This document shows, piece by piece, positions 1-11,842 of a DNA stretch of 64,000 nt (position 1 is the first letter of the stretch; every line of letters begins with the position of its first letter). The notes below the pieces were generated by a model, which had not been told where the DNA came from, did no database searches, and worked only from the letters and a program-made list of their open reading frames with translations. Location: assembly GCA_028571685.1 (NCBI GenBank), contig CM053141.1, forward strand, positions 2,711,633 through 2,775,632, given 5' to 3'. This DNA is from Heterohyrax brucei. Lineage: Eukaryota > Chordata > Mammalia > Hyracoidea > Procaviidae. Position numbers and translations under genes: made by a program.

Positions 1-486
1 AGTTCTCAAAGGGGGAAGTGTAAATGGCAGTTTTTGTGATTTGAGGTGCCGCTGGGGAGACGTGCTACGGGGATTTCACAACCTTCTCTTCTGAAAAATA
101 CACACATGCCTTTTTTAGAAAGGGGTGAATATCTCTTTTGTGATCAAAATTACAGTTATTTTCCTTTTGTGCAATGCAGGACAATTCATGGTGAATAAAA
201 CTTTTTCTGAAATAATTTATTGTAGGGCTCTCAAGTAGCTCAGTACTATAAAGTCAGCTTAGGAAAGAAATACGTAGCTAATTTCAGATAGAGATCTAAT
301 GTTGAAACGGTCTTTTCTGGCTCCACCCGCTGCATGCTCCCTAAGAATTTCAGTCTGTGTGTGTGTGTGTCCACATGTATCCAGGTATATGTCTGCACAG
401 CTGTCTGTTCCTATGTGTGTGCCTGTGTGCGTTTTACCCCCTTCTCTAGATAAGAATATAACAAATCTGCCACCATCGTGAGGATG
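1..486. other. Unrecognised intergenic DNA
   Basis: No gene or known repeat recognised. A short GT-rich run lies near 353-372. The short reading frames here have no recognisable domain and look like chance. Confidence 0.5.
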
Positions 487-597
487 TGACCCCACAGGAT
501 AGAGCGGACTGGCCTATGGGGTTTCCAAGGAGTGGCTGGTGGATTCGAACTGCCAGCCTTTGGTTTGCAGGCCTGCTCTTAACCACTGTGATACCAG
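487..597 (-). mobile_element. AfroSINE fragment, antisense
   Basis: Antisense body and tRNA-like head of an AfroSINE. The B-box complement GGATTCGAACTGCC and the A-box complement CTCTTAACCACT are both readable. The 3' tail part is missing on the left. Confidence 0.85.
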
Positions 598-721
598 GAA
601 TAAGCACCCACAAACCCTGGGTTTAGATGAGAGGCTGATGAGCCTTCTCAGGAGCCTCAGGGCCGCAAGGATGAAGGTCTTGCTGCAAACTGAAAACCCA
701 GACCTCTGAACGTGCCTGCTG

Positions 722-843
722 GTTATGCTGAAGAGATGCCTGCCTCAGAAACTTGGCGGGGAAGTTCTGCTTTGTCGTAGGGTTGCTATGAGTCAGAACT
801 GCCTGGACAGCATTCAACAACAACACGACAACAACAACAGCAA
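722..843 (+). mobile_element. AfroSINE or RTE 3' end, sense
   Basis: A diverged 3' half carrying the shared motif GTTGCTATGAGTCAGAACTG, followed by a CAACAACAA-type tail. Both RTE and AfroSINE end this way, so the source cannot be settled from this piece. Confidence 0.7.
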
Positions 844-844
844 A

Positions 845-1510
845 GCCGTCCAGGCCCAGGCACAGCTCAGAGCCTTCCTTGGAAGTGACTTCATTTTATC
901 TCTGCTAGGGAAGTTCGGAACCTGCCTCCCGGGCTTTGAAACACAAAGCATGACGTAAACTGGACACTGTAGTCTGAATTAGTCCTGGCCATGAGGGCCA
1001 AGATGCATTGAGATGTCTCCTTCATATGAACATTTTAGGGAGTGGAAGTGTGGGACCTTAGGAGGGACAATGTCCTTGCACAGCGAAGGAGGGTGTGTGT
1101 GGTGGGGGTGTTACAGCTACTCACACAGAAGCCAGGCACCTCTTCACTGTTGCTTGGTTTTGTCTGCTGTTTATAAACCTCCAGTGAGAGAAAAGACGAG
1201 CAGGTATGCACAGAGGCCCAGAGGGGAGACCCCCACGTGGTGGAGAGGAGGGCCTGGTGCTCCACAGGAAGGATCCATTGTGGATCCTCGCTCCACACAC
1301 AGCTGTCCCCTCATCCCTGAGTTGTCTCACCTATGAAGGGTGACTGTCTGTGCTTTCAATACGTCTGCTGGGAGGCAGCGTACCATTTGCTCCCTGCAGG
1401 GAAAGTCCTGGAGCAGGGCGTCTGGAACAGTGGCAGGGATTCCGGGTGTGTCAGGGCACCTATTCCCAATGTGGTGCTGACACAGAGGGCAGGACCAGTG
1501 CAGGTCCCCA
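845..1510. other. Unrecognised intergenic DNA
   Basis: No gene or known repeat recognised. Frames of up to 132 codons overlap on both strands around 1000-1725 and show no conserved domain. Confidence 0.5.
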
Positions 1511-1634
1511 GAGACAGGTAATGCTCCCAGCAGGCAGGCAGTGCTCCCCTCAGACAGGCAGTGCTCCCTGCAGACAGGCAGTGCTCCCCGCAGAGGCCAG
1601 GGCCAGAACAGGATCCCACAGACAGGCAGTGCCG
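1511..1634. repeat. GC-rich minisatellite, about 21-bp unit
   Basis: Imperfect tandem copies of a unit close to GACAGGCAGTGCTCCC, about four adjacent and one displaced by a spacer. The overlapping long frames on both strands come from the repeat. Confidence 0.8.
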
Positions 1635-1639
1635 GTGAC

Positions 1640-2322
1640 AGCTCTCCCGCTGAAGGTCTCTGATCCCTTGGGGCTGGCCACGCTGCGTCTCTGGCAAGAT
1701 GCCTCACAGCTGCTGCCCGTCGCACTTAGACGTTAGCCAGGTCCGGCGGGGTCTAAGACACCGCCCCTCACGGCAGGTGAGTCAGAGTCATGCTGGACTT
1801 GGGCTGTTTTGTGAGCACCTTCTCAGCTTGGATGTACCTTTCTGCTGACTTGTAAGCAGCATCATCCAGCTCTGAACAGGAAATGACATCCCCGTGCTAA
1901 GCACACTGGGGCTTTTGTCAAGGGGACGGGCCGAAGAGCTCCCACCCTTCTGACTGCCCAGGCCCACAGGGGCGTACAAACCTCGGGGACACCGCTGTGT
2001 CCTGCCGCTGACGCTCCTATCTCATTTGAAGCCCATAGGACACTGTTGTAAAGAGACTCTATTTACAGCACTGTTCAACTACATATCCGCCTTAAACAGG
2101 GTGTGTAGGGCGAGTTTATAAGTAAAACCAGAGGACACGTGCTGTGATGTGGCTGAAACCGGAAAACGTGCATTTCAGTCCAGGACAGCTACCCGTGGTG
2201 CTGGCCACAGTGAACGAGGAGGTGTGCTTGGCTGTAATCTGGGGGTTAGCTATGCTGGAGGTCCGTTTTAAATCTCATCAGACGGCATGCTAATCCCATG
2301 AAAAGAGCTGTAAAACCAAACA
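1640..2322. other. Unrecognised intergenic DNA
   Basis: No gene or known repeat recognised in this stretch. Confidence 0.5.
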
Positions 2323-2323
2323 C

Positions 2324-2466
2324 ACTGTTGTCGAATTGATTACAACTCCCAGCGACACTACAGGACAGAGCAGAACTAACTGCTCCACGGAATTTCCACG
2401 GAGTGCCTGCTGGATCCTAACTGCCAGCCTCTTGGTTAGCAGGCGAGCACTTACCCGCCACCAACA
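2324..2466 (-). mobile_element. AfroSINE, antisense, near full length
   Basis: Starts with the complement of the 3' end (GTCGAATTGATTACAACTCC) and runs through the body to a diverged tRNA-like head (CAGCCTCTTGGTTAGCAGGC). Confidence 0.85.
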
Positions 2467-3994
2467 GACCCCGGTGTCTCCTGCAGCTGTCGTAGACGTA
2501 TTCTACAGGAAGAATGCTGGATCTTTCAGACAGGTGAAAATGACACATTTTTCTGGTTAAAACTATTTTTGTCTTTCCAGTAGCTTTGAATTCCAGTTCT
2601 CCCCAAGTAGCTCAGTAGATAAAGCAAAGTGTTCAGAACTTGGTAAAATTGCAAACCTACTCTTGACAATGACTGGACTGTTTTCCTCAAGGTGCTGTGA
2701 GGCCATCTGTAAACGCCACCATGGGCACGGGCAGTCAGAGCGGTGGCAGCTCTTCGGGCCTCCGTGTGTCCAACGAGGGGACGTCATTTCATGTCCAACC
2801 CCACTGGCTGAGCTCTGCTGCAAGAAGCCTGGTTCAAAGATACCCTCACATCCCTTCACTCGCACGCGTATCCTTCAGCACCCCGAACACTGGACACAGC
2901 AGGTGGACCCAGGTGCAGGCAGGGGTGGGCCTCTGGTCCGTGGGCTCGCCTGCCCACTGACCAGCTGTGAGGGGCTCGCCGCGGCCTGGGCTGCCCGCTG
3001 GGGACTGAACACAGAGAGAGCCTGTGTAGTGGGCCCGTGGGACAGAGCCCCGGGAGCAGGTCCAGCCAAGGGAAGCTCTGGACTGTGGGGGCTTGTGTCA
3101 GGAGGAGCCTCCACCCCAGCTCTGACCCGCCCCTGCTGCCCCGATCCTGGTGCTCACCCTACCTCTGAGCCGCCCCTCCTGCCCCGATCTCGGCCTCCAC
3201 ACCAGCGGTTGCTGTGCTCAGCTTCAAGTATTCATTGCCCTTCCGTCTGCCTTCCTCAGAGCTGCACGAGAGCAGGACTGCAGCTTCCTTGCCTTTGACC
3301 CGTGCCCAGAGACATCCTGCAAGTGGATACAGGAGGAAGGCAGGAATGAACGAGTCCACAACCCAATCATTCTGTGGTTCTCTAGTTGGCATTGGGAGGA
3401 GAACTCGTACGCCTGGCTGCAGCCCGCCTTCCGACCCAGGCCACCTGAGGGACACCTACAGTGCTGCTCAGAGCCCCCAAACCCAACTCGGGGGTGCTTG
3501 CCTTCACCGGGAACACCTTGTTTTTTTTTTCTTTTACAAGAAACATGACTAAAAACAGTAACCAGGATTTAGTGAGACATATTAGCCAGCATCAGGAACA
3601 ATTCCCTATAATTTGGAGACAATTTCTTTAAGAACTTATCTATGCATAATTAAAAAAAAAAAAAAAACCTGTCCATTAATGCATGATAAAAATCACAGTT
3701 AACTAATTATGTGTCAGTTTTACTCACAATATTAGATAGACTGTGACTAGGCTTCTTAATAAAGTCACACACTTGTTGGAGGAAAGCAATTTCTTCCTTT
3801 CATTTGAAACAATGTTTTTAGTGTAGTAATTCCAGTATGGCAATTTCCTACAATTTAAGAAGTACAAATTGTCTATTGTCTTCTGACTCATAAATAATGT
3901 TTGTTAATGGTAATTAAATATCATATTAGAATAGTGTTTGCCTGGAATCAGAATAAAAAGGATTAAAAGAAGCAGAAATACAACAATATAAATA
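2467..3994. other. GC-rich then AT-rich unrecognised DNA
   Basis: 2700-3500 is GC-rich, with a local direct repeat of a CCGCCCCTSCTGCCCCGAT-like unit near 3127-3190. A T run lies near 3521-3534 and a 16-base A run near 3651-3667. The 211-codon frame at 2663-3298 has no recognisable domain, and other frames overlap it on both strands, so I do not call it a gene. Confidence 0.5.
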
Positions 3995-5596
3995 CATAAG
4001 CTTGATTATACAGAACATATTTCAATTCAAGAATAGATTTTACACGTGGAATACTAATTACTGAGGACCATGCAAATTTCTTGACACATGATGAAAACAG
4101 GTCATTAAAAGGACAGGACAGCCAGAAAAGACCAAATGGATATAGACGAAACTTGCTCTTCGAAGTGAAGTAGCCGAAAAAATGCAAGAAATGATGGGGG
4201 AGAGGCACAGAACCGGACACAGAGTTTCAAAAGCGGGTTCGAGAAGACCGAGGCAAGTCTCCGAGTGGCGTGCACAGAGACCTGGAGTTAGAAACCAGAC
4301 GTAAGAACAGGCTCATCGTTCCTAAAGCTGAGAGAATTGGAGAAAAAAATTCAAGCCTTGAGTTGCAACACTGAAGGATTCTGTGGGCAAAATATCGAAT
4401 AATGCAGGAAGCATAAAAGGAAGACAGGAGCACACAGAGTCTAGACAAAAATAGTCGGTCAGCGTTCAACCATTTCAGAGGAGAGCGTATGATCAAGAAA
4501 GATGGTACTAAAGAAAGAAGTCCAAGCTATACGGAAGGCACTGAAAAAAACAAGCCTCCAAGAACCGACAGGACAATCAGGTGAGACATTTCAACAAGCA
4601 GATGCAGCATTGGAAGTGCTCACTCACCCACACCAAGAAATTGGGAAGAGAGCTACCTGGCCAGCTGACTGGAAGAGATTCAATTTCTGCCCATTACCAA
4701 GAAAGGCGACCCGACAGGACATAGAAATTATCAAGCAATATCATCCGACTCGATGACACTTGGCTTGGCATCATTAATACCACCTGCAAGCAAAATTTTG
4801 CTGAAGATAATCCAAAAATGTCTTCAGCAGTACATATACAGAAACGCCAGCCAGATTCAGAAGGGGGTGTGGAGCAAGTTATCACTGCGGATGTCGGACA
4901 GATCACCCGGCTGAAAGCCCAGAATGCCAGTAAGAGGTTAACCTGTTCCTTACACACTCTGCAAAGGCACTCAGCTGTGCGGATCACAGCAAATTCTGGA
5001 TAGCAGTGTGAGGAATGGGGACTTCAAAACAGTTAGGTGTGCTAGTCAGGAACCCGTACATAGTCCACAAGGCAATTGTTCAGACAGAGCAAGGGGACAC
5101 GGCACGGTTTAAAGTCAGGAAGGGTGTGCATCAGGGTTGTATCTTTTCATCATACTTATTCAGTGTGTGTGCTGAGCAAATGATCCCAGAAATAGGATAA
5201 TATGGAGAATAGGGCATCAGGATTCAAGGCAGACTGGTTAACACACTGTGACACACAGACGACTCAACCTTGCTGGCTGAAAGGGAAGAGGATTTGAAGT
5301 GTTTACTTACGAAGAGCAAAGATTACAGCCTTCAGTATGTATTATACCTCAACATAGAGAAAACAAAAATCTTCACAACTAGACCAATAAGGGACATCAT
5401 GGAAAATGGAAAAAAGATTCAGGTTGTTAAGGATTTCATTTTACTCAAATGCACAATCAATACTCATTGGAAGCAGCAATCAAGAAATCAAAAGGCATAC
5501 TGCCTTGAGCAAATCTGCTGCAAAAGACCTCTTTTAAGTGTTGGTTGGGGGAGGAGCCACTTTAAAGACTAACACTTGTCTGACCCAGAACCTGTT

Positions 5597-5747
5597 GCCA
5601 CTGAGAGTGGATTTTGACTCAGTAGCACTACAGGACAAAGTAGAACTTCCTATAGGGTTTCTAATGAGTGGCTGGTGGATTCAAACGGCCTACCTTTTGG
5701 TTAGCAGCTGTAGCTATTAACCTGCGAGGCCATCAGAGCTCTTGGGT
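5597..5747 (-). mobile_element. AfroSINE nested in RTE, antisense
   Basis: A full antisense AfroSINE inside the RTE. The flanks CTGACCCAGA (left) and CCGACCCAAG (right) look like a target duplication of RTE sequence, so the SINE landed after the RTE. Confidence 0.85.
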
Positions 5748-5795
5748 GCCCGACCCAAGCCATAGGGTGTTTAATCACTTCATACACATAGGAAT

Positions 5796-6282
5796 GGAAA
5801 TCTCGGTGACACAGCAGTTAAGTGTGATGCTGAAAGGTTCCCAAGAGGGGAGACCCCTCCTCGAGTCACAGGCGATGACGCAAACCCCAATCAGTCACGA
5901 AGTTCGCAGCTTGATGCAAACAGCAAGAAGCTTTACTGAAAGCGCGCTGGGGCCCAGCTTCCGACTCACGCAGGAGTTGAGAGGCTGGAACCCCGAGCAG
6001 AGGAAGGGGTTGGGTATTTAAGGGTTAAATTTGTAGGCGGGACTTTCACTCAGTAGCCTGTAACATCTTTGAGAACTCAGGAAGTTGGGGGGGGAAGGGT
6101 TGCTCTCTGAAACAAAGAAACAGTTCAGGCTTGTTAAAATTTTCCATTACAATGTCTGCTAATGAAAACTCAGTAGTTTGAAACTGCCAGCACTCCTTGG
6201 AAACTCTATAGGGCAGTTCTACTCTGTCCTGTAGCGTTGATATGAGGTGGAACTGACTTGATGGAAGTGGTTTGGGGTTATA
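5796..6282 (+). mobile_element. AfroSINE split by an LTR, sense
   Basis: The tRNA-like head (GACACAGCAGTTAAGTG) is at 5796-5830. The rest of the SINE, from CTGCTAATGAAAACTCAGTA through TGACTTGATGGAAGTGGTTT, is at 6152-6282. The two halves are one element once the intervening LTR is removed. Confidence 0.8.
5831..6151 (-). mobile_element. Small ERV solo LTR, antisense, class I-like
   Basis: A 321-bp unit with TG...CA ends on the minus strand, flanked by ATGC (5827-5830) and ATGT (6152-6155), a probable 4-bp target duplication as expected for gammaretrovirus-like ERVs. The minus strand has a TATA-like TTAAATAC (6013-6020) and, downstream of it, an AGTAAA polyadenylation-like signal (5932-5937), in the U3-R-U5 order of an LTR. 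No internal viral genes adjoin it. Confidence 0.7.
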
Positions 6283-6510
6283 CCTGGGAAAGATGGACAA
6301 TGGATGAGAAAGGCCAGAGAAAACCTGATGCTTTGAATTACAGTGCTGACCAAGCATACTGAACATCGCGGGCACAGCCTTACTCACCAAGGGGCTTCAG
6401 CAATGGTCTGAAACCTAACAAAGAAGGCAGGGGTGGTACGGGGCTGGAGTCTGTTGTACAGGGTGTCACCACAGATCAGAACCGACCGGGTGGCATCTAA
6501 GAAGAACAGC

Positions 6511-7488
6511 ACTGTAATTGCTGTAGTTTTCAGCAAATAATGCACTCGTTACATTTTCTCCCGACTCTGAAAGTCCCCACATTTTGTAATTGTGCTATGT
6601 CATGCGTAATCTAGAGATGGGTGCTTTATTTGTGTGGACATTTTACTGGCAAATATTTGGTAATACAATTCATTTAATGTACCTGAATACGATGGATGAA
6701 AAAGAAATTGGTGCCATGTGGAAAAAATACTGAACTTTTCTTTTATCTCTAATAAGTAATTCCTAAAAAAAGTTTTAAGGTTATAGAGGAAGATGATCAC
6801 AGACTGACAGATGACTGGGATTCCTTTGACTTTTGTTATCTTAATCTACGTTTAGATCTCGATGACACTGATAGACTTCCTGTCACGAAAGACTGAGCGC
6901 CATCCTCGGGCCCACGTACACCTTTCTACAGCTGACAGCACGCCACCGCCCCGCCAGCGCTGGCCTCACCCCTCGTGGGCGCTGTGTTTCCATGCAGTGT
7001 CTCAGAGCCAGTGTCACCCCACGGCCTCCCCACTTCTGTGTTCTTTATTGTGATGCATTATTTATCGGCTGCATTGTGTTTGTGTGTTGTTGTGTTCGCA
7101 TGCACAGTGGCTCACGGGTGTGCTTTCTGCAGCTGTGTACTGCTACAAAGTCTTAAGCCACAGTGTGCCTTGGCATACTGCATTCCTGTCCCTCACCCCC
7201 AGGGTAGATGTGCCTCTGTTCGGCTTGTCTCAACTTCTCCAGTAATCTGCTGGTTGAAAGTCTGTCACTCAATAATGTCTATTTTGCTTTGTTTGCCCAA
7301 TTTCATTTTCCAGAAATGTTCACGGTTGTTTTACTTCTTGAGTGGACTGATGCTTTCCGTGGCATCTGTCATCTTCATACTCGGGAGACAGATGGACTTA
7401 CAACACCCTCGCATCTCATGAAAACCTTGTAGATTAACCACCGCCTTCCAGCGTGACTGCTGGTTAAGTGCGACTTCAAAGCTGTTTA
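6511..7488. other. Unrecognised intergenic DNA
   Basis: AT-rich on the left. No repeat or gene recognised. The 148-codon frame at 6975-7421 is rich in Cys, Val and Leu, has no domain I recognise, and is probably chance. Confidence 0.5.
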
Positions 7489-8855
7489 GAATACTAGTCG
7501 TATTAACTGGTTTTCCTAATAGCCACAAGTGGTCTTCATTTTGGGGCTGACCTTGAGATGTTCTTTTTGATGATGAATGTCACGCTATTCCTCTTCAGGT
7601 TATCACTGTCAGCATGGACGACCACGTGACTGTCGGTTCAGAGTAGCCAGTGCCAGTCCATGTCAGGTCACTAATGCCTAGGTATTGATGTTTATGTATT
7701 CCATTTCACACTTCATACATTCTATATTCCAATCATTAATGGAACTTTGCAGCTGTTTCTTCTCATTTTGAACCAAGGATATCATCACTGATGTCAAATG
7801 GATCATGGCTAAAAGTAGAGAACACCAAGAAGATGTTTACCTGTATTTTACCAACTATACAAGGACACCTGATTGTGGGAATCACAAGAAACTATAGATA
7901 ACAAGGATGAGAAATCAAGAACACTTAACTGGGCTCACGAAGAACCTGTACATAGATCAAGAGGCAGTGACTCAAACAGAGCAAGGGGATACTGTGTGTT
8001 TTAGTCAGGAAAGTTGTGTGACAGTGTTGTACCCTTTCACTATACCAATTGATTCTGTTTGGTGAGCAGATAATTCAAGAAACTGAATTCTACGAAGAAG
8101 AGTGGGCCATTAGAACAGGAGGAAGACTCATTAATGACTACATTATGCCGATGACTCAGCCTTGCTTGCTGAAAGTAAAGTGGACTTGATGCACTTACTG
8201 ATGAAGATCAAAGACCACAGCCTTCAGCATGGATTATACCTCAGCATCCAGAAAACAAAAACTTCACAACTGGACCAATAAGCTACATGAAGATAAATGG
8301 AGAAAACACTGAATTTGTCTAGGATTTCATTTTACTTAGATTCATAATCAACAGCTATGGAAACAGCAGTCGAGAAATAAAAAGGCACGTTGCACTGGGC
8401 AAATCTGCTGCAAAAGTCCCCTAATGTGGTGAAAAGCAAAGCTGTCACCTTGAAGACTAAAGTGCTCCTGACTCAAGCCATGATATCGGGACAAAAGAAG
8501 AATTGAAGCATTTGAAGGGTTTGGTGAAGAACGTTGACTATTTCACAGACTACTAAAGGAAGGAGCAAATCTGTCTTGGAAGAACTACAAGTCAAATGCT
8601 CCTAGAACCAGAAATGGTAAGACTACGTCTCGTACTCTTTGAATATGTTATCAAGAGAGATCAGTCCCTTGAGAAAGACATCAAGCTTGGCAAAGTGATG
8701 GTCAACAAATGAGAGGAAGTCTCATGGACTGACACAGTGGCTGCAACAATAGGCTCAAGAGTAATGACTGTGAGGATGACTCAGAAGTGGACAATATTTC
8801 GTGCTGAACTTAGGACTGCTGTGAGTAGGCACTAAATCAACGGCATTTAACAACT
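7489..8855 (+). mobile_element. RTE LINE copy with inverted 5' segment
   Basis: 7489-7770 is antisense RTE endonuclease sequence. 7771-8855 is sense RTE from the start of the reverse transcriptase to the 3' end (GGCATTTAACAACTG). An intact YADDSALLAES motif, the RT catalytic box, is encoded at 8144-8176, but frameshifts elsewhere break the frame. About 1.4 kb of element (by recalled RTE layout) between the two parts is missing. Possible target duplication: AGCTGTTTAG at the left edge and AACTGTTTGG at the right. Confidence 0.8.
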
Positions 8856-8861
8856 GTTTGG

Positions 8862-9948
8862 GTTGGTTTTTCTTGCTTATCGGTGACTCAGTTTTCTACT
8901 TAGATGTCTAAACATATATCTCTTTTAAGACTTTGAAATTTAACTTTTTAACTGTGTACCTTTGTGTGGTTTTTACTTTGAGCCCTTTTAATCAGCAGAC
9001 TCAGTTGACCCCTCATTTCAGCAAAGTTTTCTTCATGTATATCTCTGGATCCTTTTTCCCTTACATTGAGAAGATATTTGTTTTCTACAGACCGTCTTAA
9101 AACTTGTATGTAAATTTATTCTCTTTTAGTAGCTTAACATCTGAATTAAAAGTCATTGCTATTTTCTTCTGTTTTTGAGTACTGTGATTGTCTCAGGGCA
9201 TCTTCGTCTGAGGATACCTGAGTTTTGGGTATTTTTCTGTCCTTTGTCCTCAGTCCTCCTTGTACCACCAATCTGCTCATTTGCTGAGAGTTGCATGGCC
9301 ACAGAGACGTGGGTAGAGATTCACAGCCTCCGTCTCTTTACCCATGCCAGTTTGCTTTCTGTCTGCTTGCCTTTGTTTAATTTCTATTGTATACAGTCCT
9401 TGCCTCCATAGAAATAGCAGCCCACCCATGTGCAAACACATGGCCACCCAGAAGGGTCAAAATACCAGAAAGGCCATCACCCCAGGCTTCTGTGACTAAA
9501 AGCCTATGACACAACTTACGAAAGCCATCTTTCCCAATAATCACTTCCACAAGACCTCCAAAACTTGAACCATCTAATCTATCACATAAATTAAAGACTC
9601 AGCTTATGTTTAGGATCCCATGTTTCCAGGTTTGTCCAGTAAAGCCCTAGCCATATTTATTGTCTCACATTCAGTGTACTTTAGCAAGTATTGCAGTGTT
9701 TCATAATTTAACAGAGTTCTGATTTTATTAGTCATGGTAAAGTGAGAAGGGATAGGTTTGCTGGACTGCCATGTCATCCATCTACCTTCACGGTGACTTC
9801 ACCTCATGGTGTGTGGACTAGACAATGCAGACAGCAGAGCAGGCACTTTACCTGTGAGTCTGCGAGGCCACCAGAAGCAACCCATCTCTTATACTTACAC
9901 TTCCTCCTCATAATTATACAAAGTACAGAGGAAATCAGTTTTTATGGT
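8862..9948. other. Unrecognised intergenic DNA
   Basis: AT-rich. No gene or repeat recognised with confidence. Confidence 0.5.
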
Positions 9949-9949
9949 G

Positions 9950-10115
9950 TCTAATCAACAGTGCTTGACTTTTAACCAGAAGACCAGTGGTTCAAAACCA
10001 TGAGTGAGTGGCTGAGCAGAAGAAAGATGTGACACTCTACTTCTGTAAACATTTACAGCCTTAGAAACCCTGTGGGGTCACTAAGTCAGAATCGACTCAC
10101 AGTAGTAGACTAATC
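9950..10115 (+). mobile_element. AfroSINE long type, sense
   Basis: Carries the extra internal module of the long type (AGAAAGATGTGACACTCTAC, then TTACAGCCTTAGAAACCCTG) and ends with AGTCAGAATCGACTCACAG. Confidence 0.85.
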
Positions 10116-10389
10116 AACATCTTTACAGAAACTGTATGTGGAGCAATGATGTTCCACCCTTGGACTTAACTGTGGTGATTCCACTTTTGTGTCTGGCTCT
10201 GAACAGAAAGCACCAGGGGAGGCTCCCCATCCCAACTCTGTGGCTCCCCATCTAAGCTCTGCAGCTGGACCCTAAGGGTCTTTGAAGTGTGGTGGGTTTC
10301 ACTTATATGTGATCCTTCTGGTCTTGGGTTTTTACTCTGCCAAAAATCATTGATTGGGCCTCATCTTCCCTGCGATTGGTCTATTTTAT

Positions 10390-11110
10390 GCACCTTTCAG
10401 GAATTAGTCAACGTATTATGCAAATAGTATGTGAAAACCACCAAACATGATTGGCTGACTTACAAAGGTTGGTCAGTTTGTGGTCCTACTAGGAGAGCCA
10501 TGCTTTGAAATTGACAACCAGTCTGCTATACAAGCAGCTAACCCCACAGAATGGAAGGCGACTTTACCACTATCAAGAAAGAGTGGAGCACGGTATAGCC
10601 TTGTACCCAGGGTTCTTGACCTGAGAACTTCCTAGACGCAGAGGAGAGAGCTGTAACACTGACCATGGTGAGAAATGGCAGACAAGAGAACGGCAGAGAA
10701 GGGGTGGCTTACCAACCCAGGAAGAGGCCCCAAGGCAGAGACTTGGAAGACCCTGTGCAGAAGCCTTCCTGGGTTACGTGAGGCCCAGAGCAGCAGCAGA
10801 GCAGAAGCCGTGGGAGCCGTGCCAGCCCCCTGAGCTGCATGGCATCACTGAGAAGCAGAGAAGCACGCCTGACTGAGAAGAGTGGCCTGTCTTTGGGCAC
10901 AGTCCAGCGCAGACCTGACAGCTGTCCCGGCTGGAGGCTGTTCTGACTGACAAACTGTATTCTGGCTCTTAAGCTATTCCTCTTACTTCTAGGCTGACCC
11001 TGATCCCAAGTGTAGTCTGTTACTTCTCTAATAAATGGCATAACTATGAGTATGGTCTGTGAGTTCTGTGTGGTCACTGCAATGGACGCTCAAAACTGGC
11101 AGAGAAGCAG
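10390..11110 (+). mobile_element. Candidate ERV LTR, sense (boundaries uncertain)
   Basis: A non-coding block with CCAAT-like sites (ATTGGTC near 10376, ATTGGCTG near 10450) and an AATAAA signal at 11030-11035, followed by a GT-rich run. This order resembles an LTR, but no target duplication or second copy was seen in the window. The antisense frame at 10709-11077 shows no domain. Confidence 0.35.
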
Positions 11111-11439
11111 AGCGTACCACGGGAAGGAAGGCTCACACTTTTGTGCTGATCCCAACTCTTAACTCTTGGGATTTTAAGCAAGTTTAGATGCTACATTACA
11201 GTCTTCTTAAAACATTTTTCTCTGGAAATAAAACAAGCATTGTCAAACTGAACAGCATTGGGAAATATAGTTATTAAAATTCAGTCTTATCTCATTCTCC
11301 TGCACATGAAGAGATCCCTCCCATTTCAGCACTGAGCCTCACGCATCTTCGGGTGCCCAGAGGGTGACCACGCATGACTGGTGCCGCATACCCAGTACGA
11401 AATATATGAATGAATAAACAAAAAAAGAAAAGTTTTTTA

Positions 11440-11695
11440 ATCAATGTGATTGATCTTAAAAATCAAAATTAACTAGTGGCAACCATCAGTTTCTAGGAGG
11501 CAGGGACAGGGGAAGACACAGTGCTTGAGGGACACTGAACTTCTGTCAAGGGCAACAGAAAAACCCAGAATCTGTTGACGGTGATTGTTAAAGACCACAA
11601 TGGACATAATTAACATCACTGAATTGTACATACGAAGAATGCTGAAATGGGAAATGTTTTGTTACCTATATATTTACCACCAGAAATAGACATAC
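11440..11695 (+). mobile_element. L1 3' UTR-like fragment
   Basis: Resembles old L1 3' untranslated regions: ATCACTGAATTGTACATACG, then AAATGTTTTGTTACCTATAT. The assignment is from memory of the family style. No ORF2 adjoins it. Confidence 0.5.
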
Positions 11696-11748
11696 ATATG
11701 TATAAATACTCTAGGGAGCACAGAGGTGGAGACATGGCATGGAGACAG

Positions 11749-11751
<3 letters not shown>

Positions 11752-11781
<30 letters not shown>
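11752..11781. repeat. (GA)n microsatellite
   Basis: About 15 dinucleotide units, mostly pure. Confidence 0.9.
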
Positions 11782-11785
<4 letters not shown>

Positions 11786-11842
11786 GATTTTAAAACATCA
11801 GAAATTAAGCAATGTTTTTATTCTAAAACTGAACAGATCCCT

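Larger units (their letters stand above)
3995..6510 (+). mobile_element. RTE LINE copy, sense, with nested insertions
   Basis: Sense RTE retrotransposon remnant. It covers the linker and reverse transcriptase region, interrupted at 5593-5747 by an antisense AfroSINE and at about 5796-6282 by a sense AfroSINE that itself holds an LTR. Sequence on each side rejoins in the order of the element: it resumes at 5748 with GACCCAAGCCATAGGGTGTT and again at about 6283-6410. RT motifs are readable but degraded: a DDSTLLAE box near 5258-5283 has lost the Tyr-Ala of YADD, and a KGVHQGCIFS motif lies near 5122-5151. A deletion near 6412-6430 removes most of the 3' part before the tail. Many frameshifts; not functional. 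Confidence 0.85.

Noticed and set aside
2663..3298. 211-codon open frame on the plus strand
   Set aside because: GC-rich stretch with open frames on both strands, low-complexity Pro/Ser/Cys composition and no domain I recognise.
6975..7421. 148-codon plus-strand frame with hydrophobic runs
   Set aside because: No signal-peptide layout, no recognised family, and the upstream context gives no promoter or splice evidence.
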